Part shown: positions 20,589 to 31,666 of the stretch, piece after piece
Layout of the letters: every line of letters begins with the position of its first letter
Numbering within the stretch: position 1 is the first letter of the stretch
Assembly: GCA_033557465.1 (NCBI GenBank)
Contig: CM066032.1
Coordinates: 57,820,955-57,884,954 of the forward strand
DNA: 64,000 nucleotides
From: Ichthyophis bannanicus
Lineage: Eukaryota > Chordata > Amphibia > Gymnophiona > Ichthyophiidae
Direction of reading: 5' to 3'
Made by a program: the position numbers and the translations under genes
Notes under the pieces: generated by a model
What the model was told of the DNA's origin: nothing
Database searches by the model: none
Seen by the model: the letters and a program-made list of their open reading frames with translations, nothing else

Positions 20589-22087
20589 GGCCAGCGCCGT
20601 TTTGGGCATGGGCCCCATAACGAGGCTGCCTGGATGGAGGAGGGCAAGTGAGAGGAGCGGGGTGAAGGGCAGGCCAGCCACAGATAAAAGGAAGGGTTTT
20701 GGAGCTGCCCCTTCCTTTTCTGATAGCGGAATGGCCGAATGGAACAGCACAGAGCAACGTTAGACTCACCGGCATCAGAGGAGGGCAGATCTCATGTGCG
20801 GCAACAAAACGAAAGCAAGAAATTCTCACCGTTTGAAGCGGATGGCATTTTGGGTGCACAGCGATCCTGAAGCAGGCGATCCATCTGGGAGCGGGCAGAA
20901 CACAAGCGGCGGCAAAGCTGAAGCCGGCAGCCCCCCTCCGTCTGCTTCCGCTTACAGTCATGGTGCAGAAAGCTGCAGGGGAGCGAGGAGGAGGGGAGGC
21001 CGGAGAGTAGGGCAGTGGAGAAAAGCACCTTGTGGGAAGTTAGCCGGGGCATGTGGAGGCAGCTGCAGGCTTCCAGGAAGAGCAGGAGCTCCTTCTACTG
21101 GGGCATTGCAGGTACTGCAGACAGCCAGAGACAAGCAAAAGCCTATTCAGCAGTCAGTAGTAGAGGCTCAGCAACCTATAGAAGGGAAGACCATGGGTCG
21201 TGGACAGCGAAGGCGAGCGAGGGCATAGGACAGCATAGCTAAGCAGCAGCGCTCAAGAAGCAGAGCCAGTGGACCGGCAGCAAAGAAGGCATGGAAGAAC
21301 GCGGAACCAGCAGGAAGAGCCAAGAAGAGCCAGAAGAAAGACAGATGGGGAAGCAACAGATGCAGAAAGAAAAATTGTGCAGGCAGGGCCCAGGCATGGC
21401 AGCGAGGTGCCCAGGAGCGCACAGAGCCCACACCAGAAAGGACGGTTTAGTAACCCACAATGAGCAATCCTCTCCCATCGTGCGGTGGGGAGAAGCCGGG
21501 GATGCGTGACCTCATGAGTCAGGTGAGGGCCATAGCCATGGTCCACAGAACATGACGCATGCAGGCTCTCCTGAGCTCACTGGAAGGAGCGCCAACCACA
21601 GGAGAGCTGGGAGCTGCAGCAGGTGCATGCTATGCGGCTGCACCCAGAGAGTTGCGACCAAGCGGTGAGTATGGAAATTATATGTTGTTGTCTGATGTAG
21701 AAGGGGGTAGGAGGGAAGACAGTTTTGTAACAGGGATGGGGCAGCAAGGAACTGTGGGAGCAAGGGGGTGGGGGATATAGGGGGATCATGGGGGGGGGAA
21801 AGATGCAGGGAGCGGGAGCCCACAAAGGGGGGGAGTGAGGCGCTAGCAGCAGCAACACAAGTGTGGGGAGTCAGGAGACAGCTGAGGCAGAGCGAATGGG
21901 TGCAGAGGGGCTGCTGCAGGCATTGGCATGGCTTATAGCCAAGGCCAGCGGGGCAGCAGGCAGGATCCAAGTAATCCAGAATCTGGCAGGGAGGGGGAGG
22001 GGTCAGCATGGACCCCATGCCACCACACGCTCCCCCACCCCCTCCTCCTTCTCATGACCTGGGGGGAGCACAGGCTGGGGATGGGTA

Positions 22088-22549
22088 TTGGTGTCAGAGC
22101 TTAGGCCAGCAGAATATGTATGCACCACTAGTGCTTTGGACAGCCACATTCCATTTGCCCTGAAGGAAAATATCTGGAAGGGCGAGTATGTGGACATCTT
22201 CACACTACTCATCCAGAGAAATGATGAAACAAGCGAGCGAGACTGCCGCAACCAGTGCAAGCTGGTATCCAAGATGGCAGACTCGGTCCCGGGGACCATG
22301 GCAAACTGGTGCGTGGCCTTCCGGGTGCTGGTCAGCGTGTTAGGGGACAAACACCCAGAGCAGTGCAGGGGGCTCCTGAAGTACCAGAAGACTATTTGTG
22401 AGGCATACCACATGAACGGGGGTAACGCCTGGTTGAAGTATGAAGAACAGTTTCGTCAGAACATGGCAGGTGATAGAGGGCCTAGCTGGGACCAGAAGGA
22501 CATTGACCTATGGATAAGGTTAATGATACAAGGACAGTGGAGCAGCTGA
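22088..22549 (+). pseudogene. DIRS-like gag-region ORF
   Basis: A 153-codon frame with SHIPFALKENIWKGEYVDIF and a WLKYEEQFR segment, resembling the capsid-region ORF that precedes the RT in DIRS and Ngaro elements. No zinc knuckle was seen. It lies about 460 bp upstream of the RT frame in the same orientation, which supports the assignment; sequence evidence alone is moderate. It is probably truncated at its N-terminus. Confidence 0.55.
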
Positions 22550-23009
22550 ACAAATGGGGTGATAGCCGAGAGTTGGCCTGGCAGGTTCATAGTCTCTCCG
22601 CAACAGCCTCAGGGAGATAGCAGACCCGGCATGGGGGACGGTAGCAGCAGGGTGTGTGCAGGCTGTTCAATGGCAGAGTTTGCAGATTTAATAACACCTG
22701 CAAATATAAACACACATGAGCCACTTGCGGGGAGAGACATCCACAGGTGCATTGCGGGGAGAGGCACGGCAGGGATCTCCAGTGCCTGCGCTGAGGCTGC
22801 GCGGATGGGACGGGGCCCCTACATCCATAAAGGTGGGGGCACTGGAGGGGGAACTTGTAGGGTTATAGCCATGGAAAGGCGCAGTGGTTAATTGAGGGTT
22901 TTACGCATGGTTTTACTATCCCGTACTGCGGCCCCCGTGGTCTGCATATGTCAGCAAACTTGAAATCTGCCCTGGAGCGGAGGGAAGTAGTCCAAATGAA
23001 GCTCCACAT

Positions 23010-23352
23010 ATGGAGCAGAAGCTGGGCAGGATTGTGAGCCCCTTCAAAAACCAACCCCTGAGCAATTTGATCATCTCCCAGCTAGGTCTAGTACCGAAGA
23101 AGGAGCCTGGAGAGTTCCGGCTAATTCACCACTTCTCCCACCCAGAGGGCACGTCAATGAATGACCACGAGGGCCCGGCAGCTTGTTCAGTAAGGTATGC
23201 CTCAATCGACCAGGCACTGGACTTGCTCTGGGGCCTGGGAACCAGGGCATGGCTAGTGAAGACAGATGTAGAGGCCGCCTTCCAGTTGCTTCCGATTCAC
23301 CAAGATAGCTTCCATCTGCTGGGGATGTGGTTTGAGGGAAACTGTTATGTGG
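23010..23352 (+). pseudogene. DIRS-like reverse transcriptase, N-terminal half
   Basis: The frame carries SQLGLVPKKEPGEFRLIHHF (fingers) and VKTDVEAAFQLLPIH (motif A with the catalytic Asp), then HLLGMWFEGNCYVDK, where a SINE interrupts. These match the RT layout of DIRS/Ngaro-type elements and not LINEs or retroviruses. The protein would copy element RNA before recombinase-mediated integration. Confidence 0.8.
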
Positions 23353-23697
23353 ATAAATTTATTTATTTATTATACATTTGTATACTGCTACTTCCAGAGA
23401 TCAGCAGCGGTTTGATTACAGATTGGAAATTGTCAAATCATGACAGGACATTTTTTTTTTTTTTTTGAGGTATAAACACATTGATTAGACAGGAAAGCAC
23501 AGCACACAGAGAACTATTTTACAGGGAACATGGGCTATGGAGGGTTAAGTGGCTTGCCCAAGACCACAAGCAGCACCTGTGGGACTAGAAACCCCAGCCC
23601 TTCTGGCCCAAGGTTGCTGTCCTCTAGTGGGATTTGAACCCCCGACCTTCCGGCCTGAAGTACCTTGCCCCAACCACTAGGCCACTCCTCCACTCCT
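23353..23697 (-). mobile_element. CORE-SINE inserted in the DIRS-like RT
   Basis: Minus-strand copy: tRNA-like head at the right (GGGGTTCAAATCCCAC on the minus strand), core words TGGCTTGCCCAAGACCACAA on the top strand, and a tail with TATACTGCT...CAGCGGTTT stem sequence at the left. A T-run interrupts it at 23451-23466. Confidence 0.85.
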
Positions 23698-24072
23698 GAT
23701 GGGTCGCTCCATATCCTGTGCCTACGAGGAATTTAGCTCCACCTCACAATGGTTGAGAGGGAGACGGGCGAAGGCAGTATAGTCCTTTACTTGAACGATT
23801 TCCTGCTCCTGGCAGTAGACCATCAGGCCTGCTACGGAAAACTGCGAGCTTTCCAGAGCAAGGTTGCGGGACTGGGGGACCCACTAGCAGCAAACAAGAC
23901 CAAAGGGTTGGCTCAGAGGCTGTTATTCCTGGGGACTGAAATAGACATGAAAGATATGGTGACATGCCTCCTGACGGAGAAACTGGCAACCTTGAAGGTG
24001 GCTGTCCGGACTGTGGTAGTAGCTAGGAAAGTCACGCTCAAGGAGTTGCAATCTCTGATAGGGAGTTCATGA
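23698..24072 (+). pseudogene. DIRS-like reverse transcriptase, C-terminal half
   Basis: Resumes after the SINE with an MGRSISCAYEEF-like segment (the motif B region of DIRS RTs). After a frame change it reads IVLYLNDFLLLAV, LGDPLAANKTKGL, LLFLGTEIDM and VTLKELQSLIGS. The motif-C box reads YLND where active relatives have YLDD, so one catalytic aspartate is replaced by asparagine. That alone should inactivate the enzyme. Confidence 0.75.
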
Positions 24073-24330
24073 TGAAGAAGGTGATGGAAGGCTGGGCGAG
24101 AGGGGCTGCTCCCCTTCCTGATGGGCAGAGGCTGGTTTCACTACCCATGCTATGTGGGGCATGCAACAGGCACCAGCCATCACCAGGGATGGATTTGAGT
24201 GCCAGCTGTTCAAGCTCGCCACCCTGGTGATGTTCTTCAGGGCATTTTGCATGAGCGAGGCTCTGCCATGGTCCATGGCAGACATGACAGGCAGTGCCAT
24301 ATGAGCTCGGGATGCTGCGGTGGACCACTG

Positions 24331-24690
24331 ACCAGACAATGGGAACAGGTCCTGATCATGGGGGCGGGCCAGGTCCAGCGACCAGACAATGGGAACAGGT
24401 CCTGACCAAGGGGGCGGGCCAGGGCCACCGGCCAGACAATGGGAACAGTTCCTGACCAAGGGGGCGGGCCAGGGCCACCAACCAGGCAATGGGAACAGGT
24501 CCTGACCAAGGGGGCGGGCCAGGGCCACCAACCAGGCAATGGGAACAGGTCCTGACCAAGGGGACGGGCCAGGGTTACCAACCAGACAATGGGAACAGGT
24601 CCTGACCAAGGGGACGGGCCAGGATTACCAACCAGGCAATGGGAACAGGTCCTGACCAAGGGGGCGGGCCAGGGCTACCGACCCGGCATT
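24331..24690 (+). repeat. 50-bp minisatellite, about seven copies
   Basis: Unit starts ACCAGACAATGGGAACAGGT, followed by CCTGACCAAGGGGGCGGGCC. Copies start near 24331, 24381, 24431, 24481, 24531, 24581 and 24631. It lies in the 3' part of the DIRS-like element. Long minus-strand open frames across it are a by-product of the repeat. Confidence 0.9.
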
Positions 24691-25031
24691 GTGATCAGTG
24701 GTACTCTTCCAGGCCAATTTCCAGTACAGGGTCATTGTTTAGCCAGTGTGAACTAGTGTGTAAATACTGTTGCATACTGAATACATGTTGTGTAGTTAAT
24801 GCCTATGGGATGTTGTACAGAAGTTTTAGAATTAGAGCAGTTATGATTGTTAGGATTAATGAATGATTGTAAGTAATGCAATACCATGTATCCGCAAGCT
24901 GTGGGCATATGGTCCACTAATAGAGCAGTTGGAAATATGGATCAGGCCGTCTGTCTGTTGCTTGCTGGGGCTGCGGAGAGGAGGGGGTGAGGGGAGGTGA
25001 GTGGCCTAAACCATTCTGGCATGCCCCGAGT

Positions 25032-25311
25032 TATGCACAGGGGGAGAGCCTCTTTCGATGGAAAGCAAGCTCTGCTACGAGGGGACATGGGATGAGGGTG
25101 AAGGGGAATAGATTCAGGAGTGATATGCAGAAATATTTCTTTACGGAAAGAGTGGTGGATCCATGAAATAGTCTCCCAGTGGAGGTGGTAGAGATGAGGA
25201 CAGTAACTGAATTCAAAAAAGCATGGGACAAACACAGAGGATCTCTAAAAGGTAAAAAGGGGACTGTTGTAGTTATTGATATGGAAGGACAGACTAGATA
25301 GGCCATGTGGT
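25032..25311 (+). pseudogene. CR1 ORF2 C-terminal fragment, right half
   Basis: Continues the CR1 broken at 20588 ('cacagggggagagcctcttt', then coding for a KYFFTERVVDP-like motif with stops) and ends at the CR1 phrase 'ggccatgtggtcttttt'. Confidence 0.75.
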
Positions 25312-25500
25312 CTTTTTATTTTATTTTATTTATTTATTTAACTGGTTTTATATACTGTTTTCTACAAGGCAAAACAGTTTACATAGAACAAATAAGAGAA
25401 GGGTTTACATGGAACAACTGAAAACATGTACAGGCCACTTTAACATATATAACTAAAAAAATATAAACAGCATTTAACATGGGGGGGTGTTGTGTATCTA
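25312..25500 (-). mobile_element. LINE 3' end (minus strand)
   Basis: An (ATTTT)n/(TTTA)n tail followed by a TATACTGTTTT...AAAACAGTTTAC stem-loop (about 25360-25393), the same position and form as in other L2-like tails but with compensating T-A pairs. No coding part is retained. Confidence 0.65.
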
Positions 25501-25532
25501 TATTTCTAAATGAAAAGAGGGAGAAACTAGGA

Positions 25533-25745
25533 GAGGGGATTAAGAGACTGCGTAAGTGGGAAGATTAAGAGACTGCGTAAGTGGGAAGAGGGATTAAGAG
25601 ACTGCGTAAGTGGGAAGATTAAGAGACTGCGTAAGTGGGAAGAGGGATTAAGAGACTGCGTAAGTGGGAAGATTAAGAGACTGCGTAAGTGGGATTAAGA
25701 GACTGCGTAAGTGGGAAGATTAAGAGACTGCGTAAGTGGGAAGAG
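25533..25745 (+). repeat. Minisatellite of alternating 25- and 29-bp units
   Basis: Repeats of GATTAAGAGACTGCGTAAGT followed by GGGAA, alternating with a form that has an extra AGAGG. About eight copies, followed by purine-rich DNA. Confidence 0.85.
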
Positions 25746-26035
25746 GGAAAGTAACAGTGGTATCAGAGGAGATGAGGCGCTGAGAAGAGAGAAGGGAGAA
25801 ATAGAAAGAAGTAGAGAGTGGGAGAGGTCAAGAAGGAAGAAAGGGAATAATGGAGAAGAAGAGAAAAGTGAAGGGGTAGGCAAGAGAGGAATACGGAGGG
25901 AAATTGGAGACAGAGAACATGGCATTGCGTATAGGGAGAGGGATTTTTCAGGGAAGAGGGAAATATGCGAGAAACTCAGCAGAGGTAGTAGAGACCAAGG
26001 AGAAGGCGAATGATGGTATCAAAGAGAGGAACAGC
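25746..26035. other. Purine-rich low-complexity sequence
   Basis: GA-rich on the top strand throughout. A 100-codon frame spans it but has only the biased composition of the repeat and no domain. Confidence 0.6.
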
Positions 26036-26324
26036 CCTGATTGCTAGACCCCTGTCTAAATCGCAAATTCCAGCTTCCAATGCTTCCCCCAAATTCTTCA
26101 TACATGCTCCCCAAATTAGATGGACATGCAAGGGAAGGAAAAATATCTCTGATTGTTTTAATGCATTTTATTAAAGTCAGCTCGGGTTCTTCCAAAGCAC
26201 TGAACCACTGACCACATCTTTGCTTGCATTAACTAACATGTAAAGGTTCATGGAGAAAACGTGCACGCTTTTTTTTTTTTACCTTTGAATGTGTTTCTGT
26301 GAGGATCCCACTACTCTATAGTAA
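26036..26324. other. Unassigned intronic sequence
   Basis: No repeat family or coding signal was recognised. A T-run lies at about 26271-26280. Confidence 0.4.
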
Positions 26325-26534
26325 TTTATACTTAGCTCAGCGCATTCTCAAGCGAGTTACAAGTACAGTAAGCATTTCCCCTGTCTCAGGAGAGTTTATA
26401 ATCTAAAGGTTCTATTTCCTAAAGAGTTTCTCCTATTTTGTGTCTATGGGAAAAATACTTAGTAAACAGGACCCTAGGTTTGTACCTGAGGCAATGGAGG
26501 GTTAAGTGACTTGCCCAAGATCACAAGGAGCGAC
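26325..26534 (-). mobile_element. CORE-SINE or LINE-tail remnant
   Basis: The words AGTGACTTGCCCAAGATCAC (minus-strand core) lie next to a TAAGCGC-type tail, matching the SINE core seen in six better-preserved copies. The head is missing. Confidence 0.55.
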
Positions 26535-26966
26535 AATGGGTTTAAAAAAAGATTTGGACAAGTTCCTGGAGGAAAGGTCCATAAACCATTATTAAAGAGG
26601 AGCCGAGAAATTCACTGCTTGCCCCAATAATGAATACTAATCCTATTGTACAGTACATAAGTTGTGCTTTAGCACCCCCTGCATGACCCCCCTCCCCTCT
26701 GTTTGTTAATGAAAGTTACTCTATAATCGTTTGAGTTATATTGTTTTTCCAATGCAAGTTCTCTGTAATAATTGAAGTTATAATGTAAATCACCTTAATT
26801 AAATGATAAGGCAGTATAGAAAAATTGTTAAATAAATACAAACATCGTGGAACCTGTATCTTTTGGGGAAACTGCTAGGTACGTATGACCTAGATTGGCT
26901 ACTGTTGGAAACAGGATACTGGGCTTGATGGACCTTGGTTTGACCCAGTATGGCATATCTTATGTT
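26535..26966 (+). mobile_element. CR1 3' end, split by a LINE tail
   Basis: A CR1 3' segment ('ggacaagttcctggaggaaa') breaks near 26630 and resumes at about 26842 through to the terminal (TTATGTTC) repeat at 26966. The intervening 26630-26841 ends in a 'gataaggcagtatagaaaaa' and AAATAAATAC tail, a LINE or SINE 3' end inserted in the CR1. Confidence 0.7.
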
Positions 26967-27213
26967 CTTATGATATGTGAACTTGCCTTTAGTCCTTAGG
27001 CTGCCGCTATAACCATTAGGTTATTCCACCAATCTAAACAGTCTAGATGATAAATTCCTAGGACTGTTTAAAGAACTGATCAGCTTCCGAAGATACAAAA
27101 GAATGTGAAAAGCAGAGCCCTAGCAAAGATAGGAGTCACCTGCTGAGCCCTGAGCTTTCTAGGGCAAGAGTCTGCTGCATCACAGCCATTTGAGTCATAG
27201 GGATATAGAAAGA

Positions 27214-28245
27214 GCTTGTGCCAAATCCAAGTACCTTTACTCGATCCTCATCCTCCTCAATCTCTTTGCTGCTTTTCACGTGGTGGATCAACACCTTCTC
27301 TTCGATACTCTGTACTCGCTTGTGCCAAATCCAAAAACCTTTACTCGATCCTCATCCTCCTCAATCTCTTTGCTGCTTTTCACGTGGTGGATCAACACCT
27401 TCTCTTCAATACCCTGTACTCGCTAGTGCCAAATCCAAAAACCTTTACTCGATCCTCATCCTCCTCAATCTCTTTGCTGCTTTTCACGTGATGGATCAAC
27501 ACCTTCTCTTCGCTACCCTGTACTCCCTTGTGCCAAATCCAAAAACCTTTACTCGATCCTCATCCTCCTCGATCTCTTTGCTGCTTTTCACGTGGTGGAT
27601 CAACACCTTCTCTTCGATACCCTGTACTCCCTTGTGCCAAATCCAAAAACCTTTACTCGATCCTCATCCTCCTCGATCTCTTTGCTGCTTTTCAGGTGGT
27701 GGATCAACACCTTCTCTTCGATACCCTGTACTCGCTTGTGCCAAATCCAAAAACCTTTACTTGATCCTCATCCTCCTCGATCTCTTTGCTGCTTTTCACG
27801 TGGTGGATCAACACCTTCTCTTCGATACCCTGTACTTGCTTGTGCCAAATCCAAAAACCTTTACTCGATCCTCATCCTCCTCGATCTCTTTGCTGCTTTT
27901 CACGTGGTGGATCAACACCTTCTCTTCGATACCCTGTACTCGCTTGTGCCAAATCCAAAAACCTTTACTCGATCCTCATCCTCCTCGATCTCTTTGCTGC
28001 TTTTCACGTGGTGGATCAACACCTTCTCTTCGATACCCTGTACTCGCTTGTGCCAAATCCAAAAACCTTTACTCGATCCTCATCCTCCTCAATCTCTTTG
28101 CTGCTTTTCACGTGGTGGATCAACACCTTCTCTTCGATACCCTGTACTCTCTTGTGCCAAATCCAAAAACCTTTACTCGATCCTCATCCTCCTCAATCTC
28201 TTTGCTGCTTTTCACGCGGTGGATCAACACCTTCTTTTCGATACC
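27214..28245 (+). repeat. Ten tandem 104-bp copies of a LINE RT motif-A segment
   Basis: Units start at 27214, 27318, 27422, 27526, 27630, 27734, 27838, 27942, 28046 and 28150 (the last one short). In one frame each unit reads ILLDLFAAFHVVDQHLLFDT, which corresponds to the motif-A region (LLDLSAAFDTVDH-like) of L2-type reverse transcriptases. Because 104 is not a multiple of three, successive copies shift frame. The array is open in all three top-strand frames, giving spurious frames of up to 363 codons. The sequence after the last copy is the expected continuation of the same RT, so the array arose inside one LINE copy. Confidence 0.9.
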
Positions 28246-28800
28246 CGCTTGGATTTCAGGGCTCTGTTCTCTCTTGGTTTTCTTCTTATCTCTCCCATTA
28301 CAATTTTAGTGCATGTTCTAGTGGATCTTCCTCTACTGTTATCTCCCTTTCAGTCAGTGTATCTCAGAAGGACCCATTTTGGAACCTCTTCTTTTCTCTC
28401 TCTATACCCATTCCGTTGGCACCCTAATCTCCCCTATGGGTTTCGATACAATCGTTATGCCACTCTCAGCACCTGAAATCTCTCCGGGAATCCAGGTCCA
28501 TATCTCAGCTTGCTTGTTTATGTTGCTGCCTGGATATCACATTGCCCTTTGAAATTGAATATGGCCAAAACAAAACTCCTTGTCTTTCCCCCTAATTCCA
28601 CCTCCCCCCTTCCTCCTTTTTTTTCTTTGGATAACACGACCATCCTCCCTGTTTCCTCAGCTCATAACCTTGGAGTCACCTTTGACTCTTCTCTCTCATT
28701 CTCTGTGCACATCCATCAGATAGCTAAAACCTGCCATTTCTTTTTCTGTAACATCAGCAAAATCCATCCCTTCATTTATGAACATGCTAGCAAGACTCTT
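28246..28800 (+). pseudogene. L2-like LINE ORF2, middle part
   Basis: Continues from the amplified motif A. Frames contain YGFRYNRYAT where an active copy has a YADDT box, followed by a CPLKLNMAKTKLLVFPP segment and LGVTFDSSLSFS. Several frameshifts and a destroyed YADD show it is dead. It is interrupted at about 28800 by a minus-strand LINE and resumes at about 29973. Confidence 0.75.
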
Positions 28801-29972
28801 ATTTATTTATTTTACTTATTTATTTGGTTTTATATACCGCACTTTTTAAGATCAGCGCGGTTTACATAAGAACAACCTAATACATTGAACAGGACATGTT
28901 AAGTTACATTGAACAGAAACAATTTAAATTAAACAGGTATAAAGAGCTAAAATATCAAGAAGACAGATGTCTTGATAAAAATTATATACAAGCAGAGCAG
29001 AAGCTGTGCATTAGAAGGGAGGCAGTGGCAAGCTATGGTACATGATCGAAAGAGATTTGGAAAAGATGAGTCTTAATTGCCTTGTGGAAAGTTGAAAGGT
29101 CAGTGATGAGCCGGATAGGAGCAGGGAGAGAGTTCCAGAGCAGCGGGGCAAAAATGGAGAAGGTTCTGTGTCTGGCAAATTGGGTGCTTTTACTAGCCCT
29201 AGCTGGAATGGCGAGGGTGTCAGCCATATTGGATCTCCTGGTTCTGGTGTCTGGTGTCCAATGTAAGAGGTCTAGAGATGGTGAAGAGAGATGCTGAGAG
29301 ATGGTGAAGTATTTTAAATGACAATAGGAGGCCTTTGTATTTAAGTCGACTGTTGATTGGAAGCCAATGTAGCTGGATTAGAAGAGGTGATACATGCTCA
29401 TATCGGATGCTCCGTAGATGGTTCAGGCAGCGGTGTTTAAAGGAGGAGGTGCCTAGTGGTTAGGACATGGTATTTCAGGCTGGAGGGCCAGAGGTTCAAG
29501 TCCCACCTGGGGACAGCAATCTCAGGCTGGAGGGACTGGGGTTTTTATAGCACTCCTTGTGGCCTTGGGCAAGCCACTTAACCCTCAATTGCCTCAGGTA
29601 CACATAGATTGTGAGCCCTTTGGGGACAAGGGAATGTATCCAGTACCTGCTTGTAGTAATTACATAATGTAAACTGCTTTGATTGAAGGATAAGGCAGTA
29701 TAGAAAACTGGTTAAATAAATAAAATAAAATTTGTAAGGGATGTAGGGTATACGCAGGTAGACCATGCAGTATGATAATTCCATAATCGAAAATGGGAGT
29801 GACTAAGGCTTGGAAGACATTGCAAAAGTCAATAGGTTCCAGTAGGGTAGGAGTTGGCGGAGGTATCATATTTTGAGGTAGACAGCTTTTGTGATATTGG
29901 TTATCTGGGATTCCATATTTAGATGTTGATCCAAAGTGACACCAATATATCTAACCTTGTGATTAGATGAGC
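28801..29972 (-). mobile_element. LINE fragment (minus) inserted in the L2-like copy
   Basis: The 3' end is at the left with an (ATTT)n tail and the stem-loop TATACCGCAC...GCGCGGTTTA (28832-28865). Coding remnants on the minus strand include FAPLLWNSLPAPIRL (29033-29227) and HLDYGI-like residues near 29790. It is itself split by a CORE-SINE at 29441-29731. Confidence 0.75.
29441..29731 (+). mobile_element. CORE-SINE
   Basis: Plus-strand copy: AGGAGGAGGTGCCTAGTGG head, B-box-like AGGTTCAAGTCCC, core GGCCTTGGGCAAGCCACTTA, a GTAAACTGC...GGCAGTATA stem and an (AAAT)n tail. Confidence 0.85.
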
Positions 29973-30556
29973 TCCTCATTTACTCTCTAGTCATCTCCCA
30001 TTTAACCCATGCCATCTGCTCCTCGCTGGTCTCCCTTTGAATCATCTCTCCCCGTCAATCCCTTCAAAATTCTGATCTTCCACCAGTGTCGCTACATTCA
30101 TGTAACCCCTCTTCTCAAGTCCCTTCACTGGCTCCCTATCCATTTCAGTATCCAGTTCAGACTTCTCCTATTGACCTACAAGTTCATTCATTCCTATTGA
30201 CCTACAAGTTCATTCATTGCGCATCTCCTCTTTACCTCTCCTCTTTTATCTCTCTCTTCAAAACTCGTCAGGAACTCTGCTCATCAGGCAAATCCCTTCT
30301 ATCTGTGCCCTTCTCTTCCTCTATTAACTTCAGACTGTGCTCATTCCAGCCTACTGCACTGTCTGCTTGGAGCAGACTACCTGGGTCGGTGTGCCAAGCT
30401 CCATCTTTGTTCCTATTCAAATCTAAGCTAAAAGTCAACTTCTTTGAGGCTGTTATTGGATCCTGACCCCTTTCTAATCCCACGTTGTATTTAATTATGA
30501 GAGCTGCATACGCCTTGTAGCTCTATACAAATGATAAGTAGTAATAGTAGTCATAG
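29973..30556 (+). pseudogene. L2-like LINE ORF2, C-terminal part and 3' tail
   Basis: Resumes the copy broken at 28800. Frames show SLHWLPIHFSIQFRLLLLTY, then ELCSSGKSLLSVPFSSSINF, and the tail 'cgccttgtagctctatacaa' with (TAG)n-like ending. A short internal duplication repeats 'tattgacctacaagttcatt' at about 30167 and 30197. Confidence 0.75.
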
Positions 30557-30649
30557 TAATCACGGGAATCACAGGGACAGAGCGCTAGCTGTTAATTCTG
30601 TGCTATCTGCTTAGCATGTGACAGGAAGGGAAATGGGCAGAGTAGAGGT

Positions 30650-31160
30650 GGAGTGTGGGATGTCTCTACATCAGAAATCTTTCCTGGAATCCAGGCTCCA
30701 ATTTCAGCCTGCTTGTCTGATGTTGCTGCCTGGATGTCCTGCCATCTTCTGGAGCTGAACATGGCCAAGATGGAGCTTTTTGTCTTTCCTCCTAAATTCA
30801 CTTCCCCCCTTCCTCCCTTCTCTATTTCTTTGGATAACATGGCCATCCTCCTAGTTTCTTCAGTGCACAACCTTGCAGTCATCTTTGACTCTTCTCACTT
30901 TCTCTGCACATCTCAAACAGAGCAGAGGAGTAGCCTAATGGTTAAATCTCTGGTTTGGTAACCAAGAAACCATAGCTTGATTCCCACTAGCACTCCTTGT
31001 GACCTTAGGCACACCAGATCAACTCAAAGGCATGTGTTATATCTAAGAGATAGCTAGAACCTGTCATTTCTTTCTCTATAACATCAGCAAAATTAATCTT
31101 TTCCTCTCAGAACACGCTATCAAGACCCTTTTCCACGCTCTGGTCCAGTCACTAGTGTTG
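30650..31160 (+). pseudogene. Second L2-like ORF2 fragment
   Basis: Reads SDVAAWMSCHLLELNMAKME, followed by FVFPPKFTSPLPPF, the same region as 28500-28650 but a separate copy. It is interrupted at about 30925-31045 by a SINE piece and lacks both ends. Confidence 0.7.
30925..31045 (+). mobile_element. tRNA-headed SINE piece
   Basis: GAGGAGTAGCCTAATGGTTA (A-box region), a B-box-like AGCTTGATTCCCACTAG and a short core (CTTGTGACCTTAGGCA). Truncated before the tail. Confidence 0.6.
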
Positions 31161-31666
31161 AGGAGGATTTGGAGGTGTTCTGGGAATGTGGTTGTCTTCT
31201 AACTGAACACACATTACTTCATCTTTCATTGCCTGAGTTACAAATTGAGATTGTCACTCCTCTGGGGACAGGGAAATAGGTAGTGTACCTGAATGTATCG
31301 CGCTCTGATCTTCCAATGAAAAAATTGTTGAGATAAAATGTTTGCAATGGCAGGTGTAAGAAAATTAAAATTAGCAAATTTATGTGGTCTACTCCTGAAG
31401 TAAGCTTGACAGTCATTTGAACATTGACTACAAAGAGAATAAAAATCATCTGAGGAAATAATTTGTGTGTCCTGAGCTTTCATTTAAAATATTATCTTTT
31501 AATAAGTCTTATGATGACTCAACAACAGAGGTCACATCTTTCTTTGCATCCAATGGACACATGACACCATATTATAATCTATAGTAGTTCCTTGATCTCA
31601 TTGTGGTTTTTTCGAGTATATGTGGGTTCTTTTTTTTTACTGTGTGTTCTTTTGTTTTTCCTTTAG
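31161..31666 (+). other. End of the 12.5-kb intron
   Basis: Mostly unassigned. The last bases form a good acceptor: a T-rich tract (31629-31665) ending CCTTTAG|GGAGGG. Confidence 0.6.

Larger units (their letters stand above)
20589..25031 (+). mobile_element. DIRS-like tyrosine-recombinase retroelement, partial
   Basis: Inserted in a CR1. It carries a gag-like ORF, a DIRS/Ngaro-type reverse transcriptase split by a SINE, and a 3' region with a 50-bp minisatellite. No tyrosine recombinase or methyltransferase frame was recognised, so it is probably deleted internally. Related words near both ends (TTTTGGGCATGGGCCCCAT at 20600; TTCTGGCATGCCCCG at about 25015) suggest terminal or split direct repeats. 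An ATG shared at the two junctions is too short to prove a target duplication. Confidence 0.7.

Noticed and set aside
24067..24659. Three overlapping minus-strand frames with a repeated VRTCSHCLV-like motif (Cys/His repeats)
   Set aside because: They translate the 50-bp minisatellite; the zinc-finger look is accidental.
27218..28309. A 363-codon open frame
   Set aside because: It runs through a 104-bp tandem repeat that is open in all three frames; the underlying sequence is LINE RT. Not a gene.
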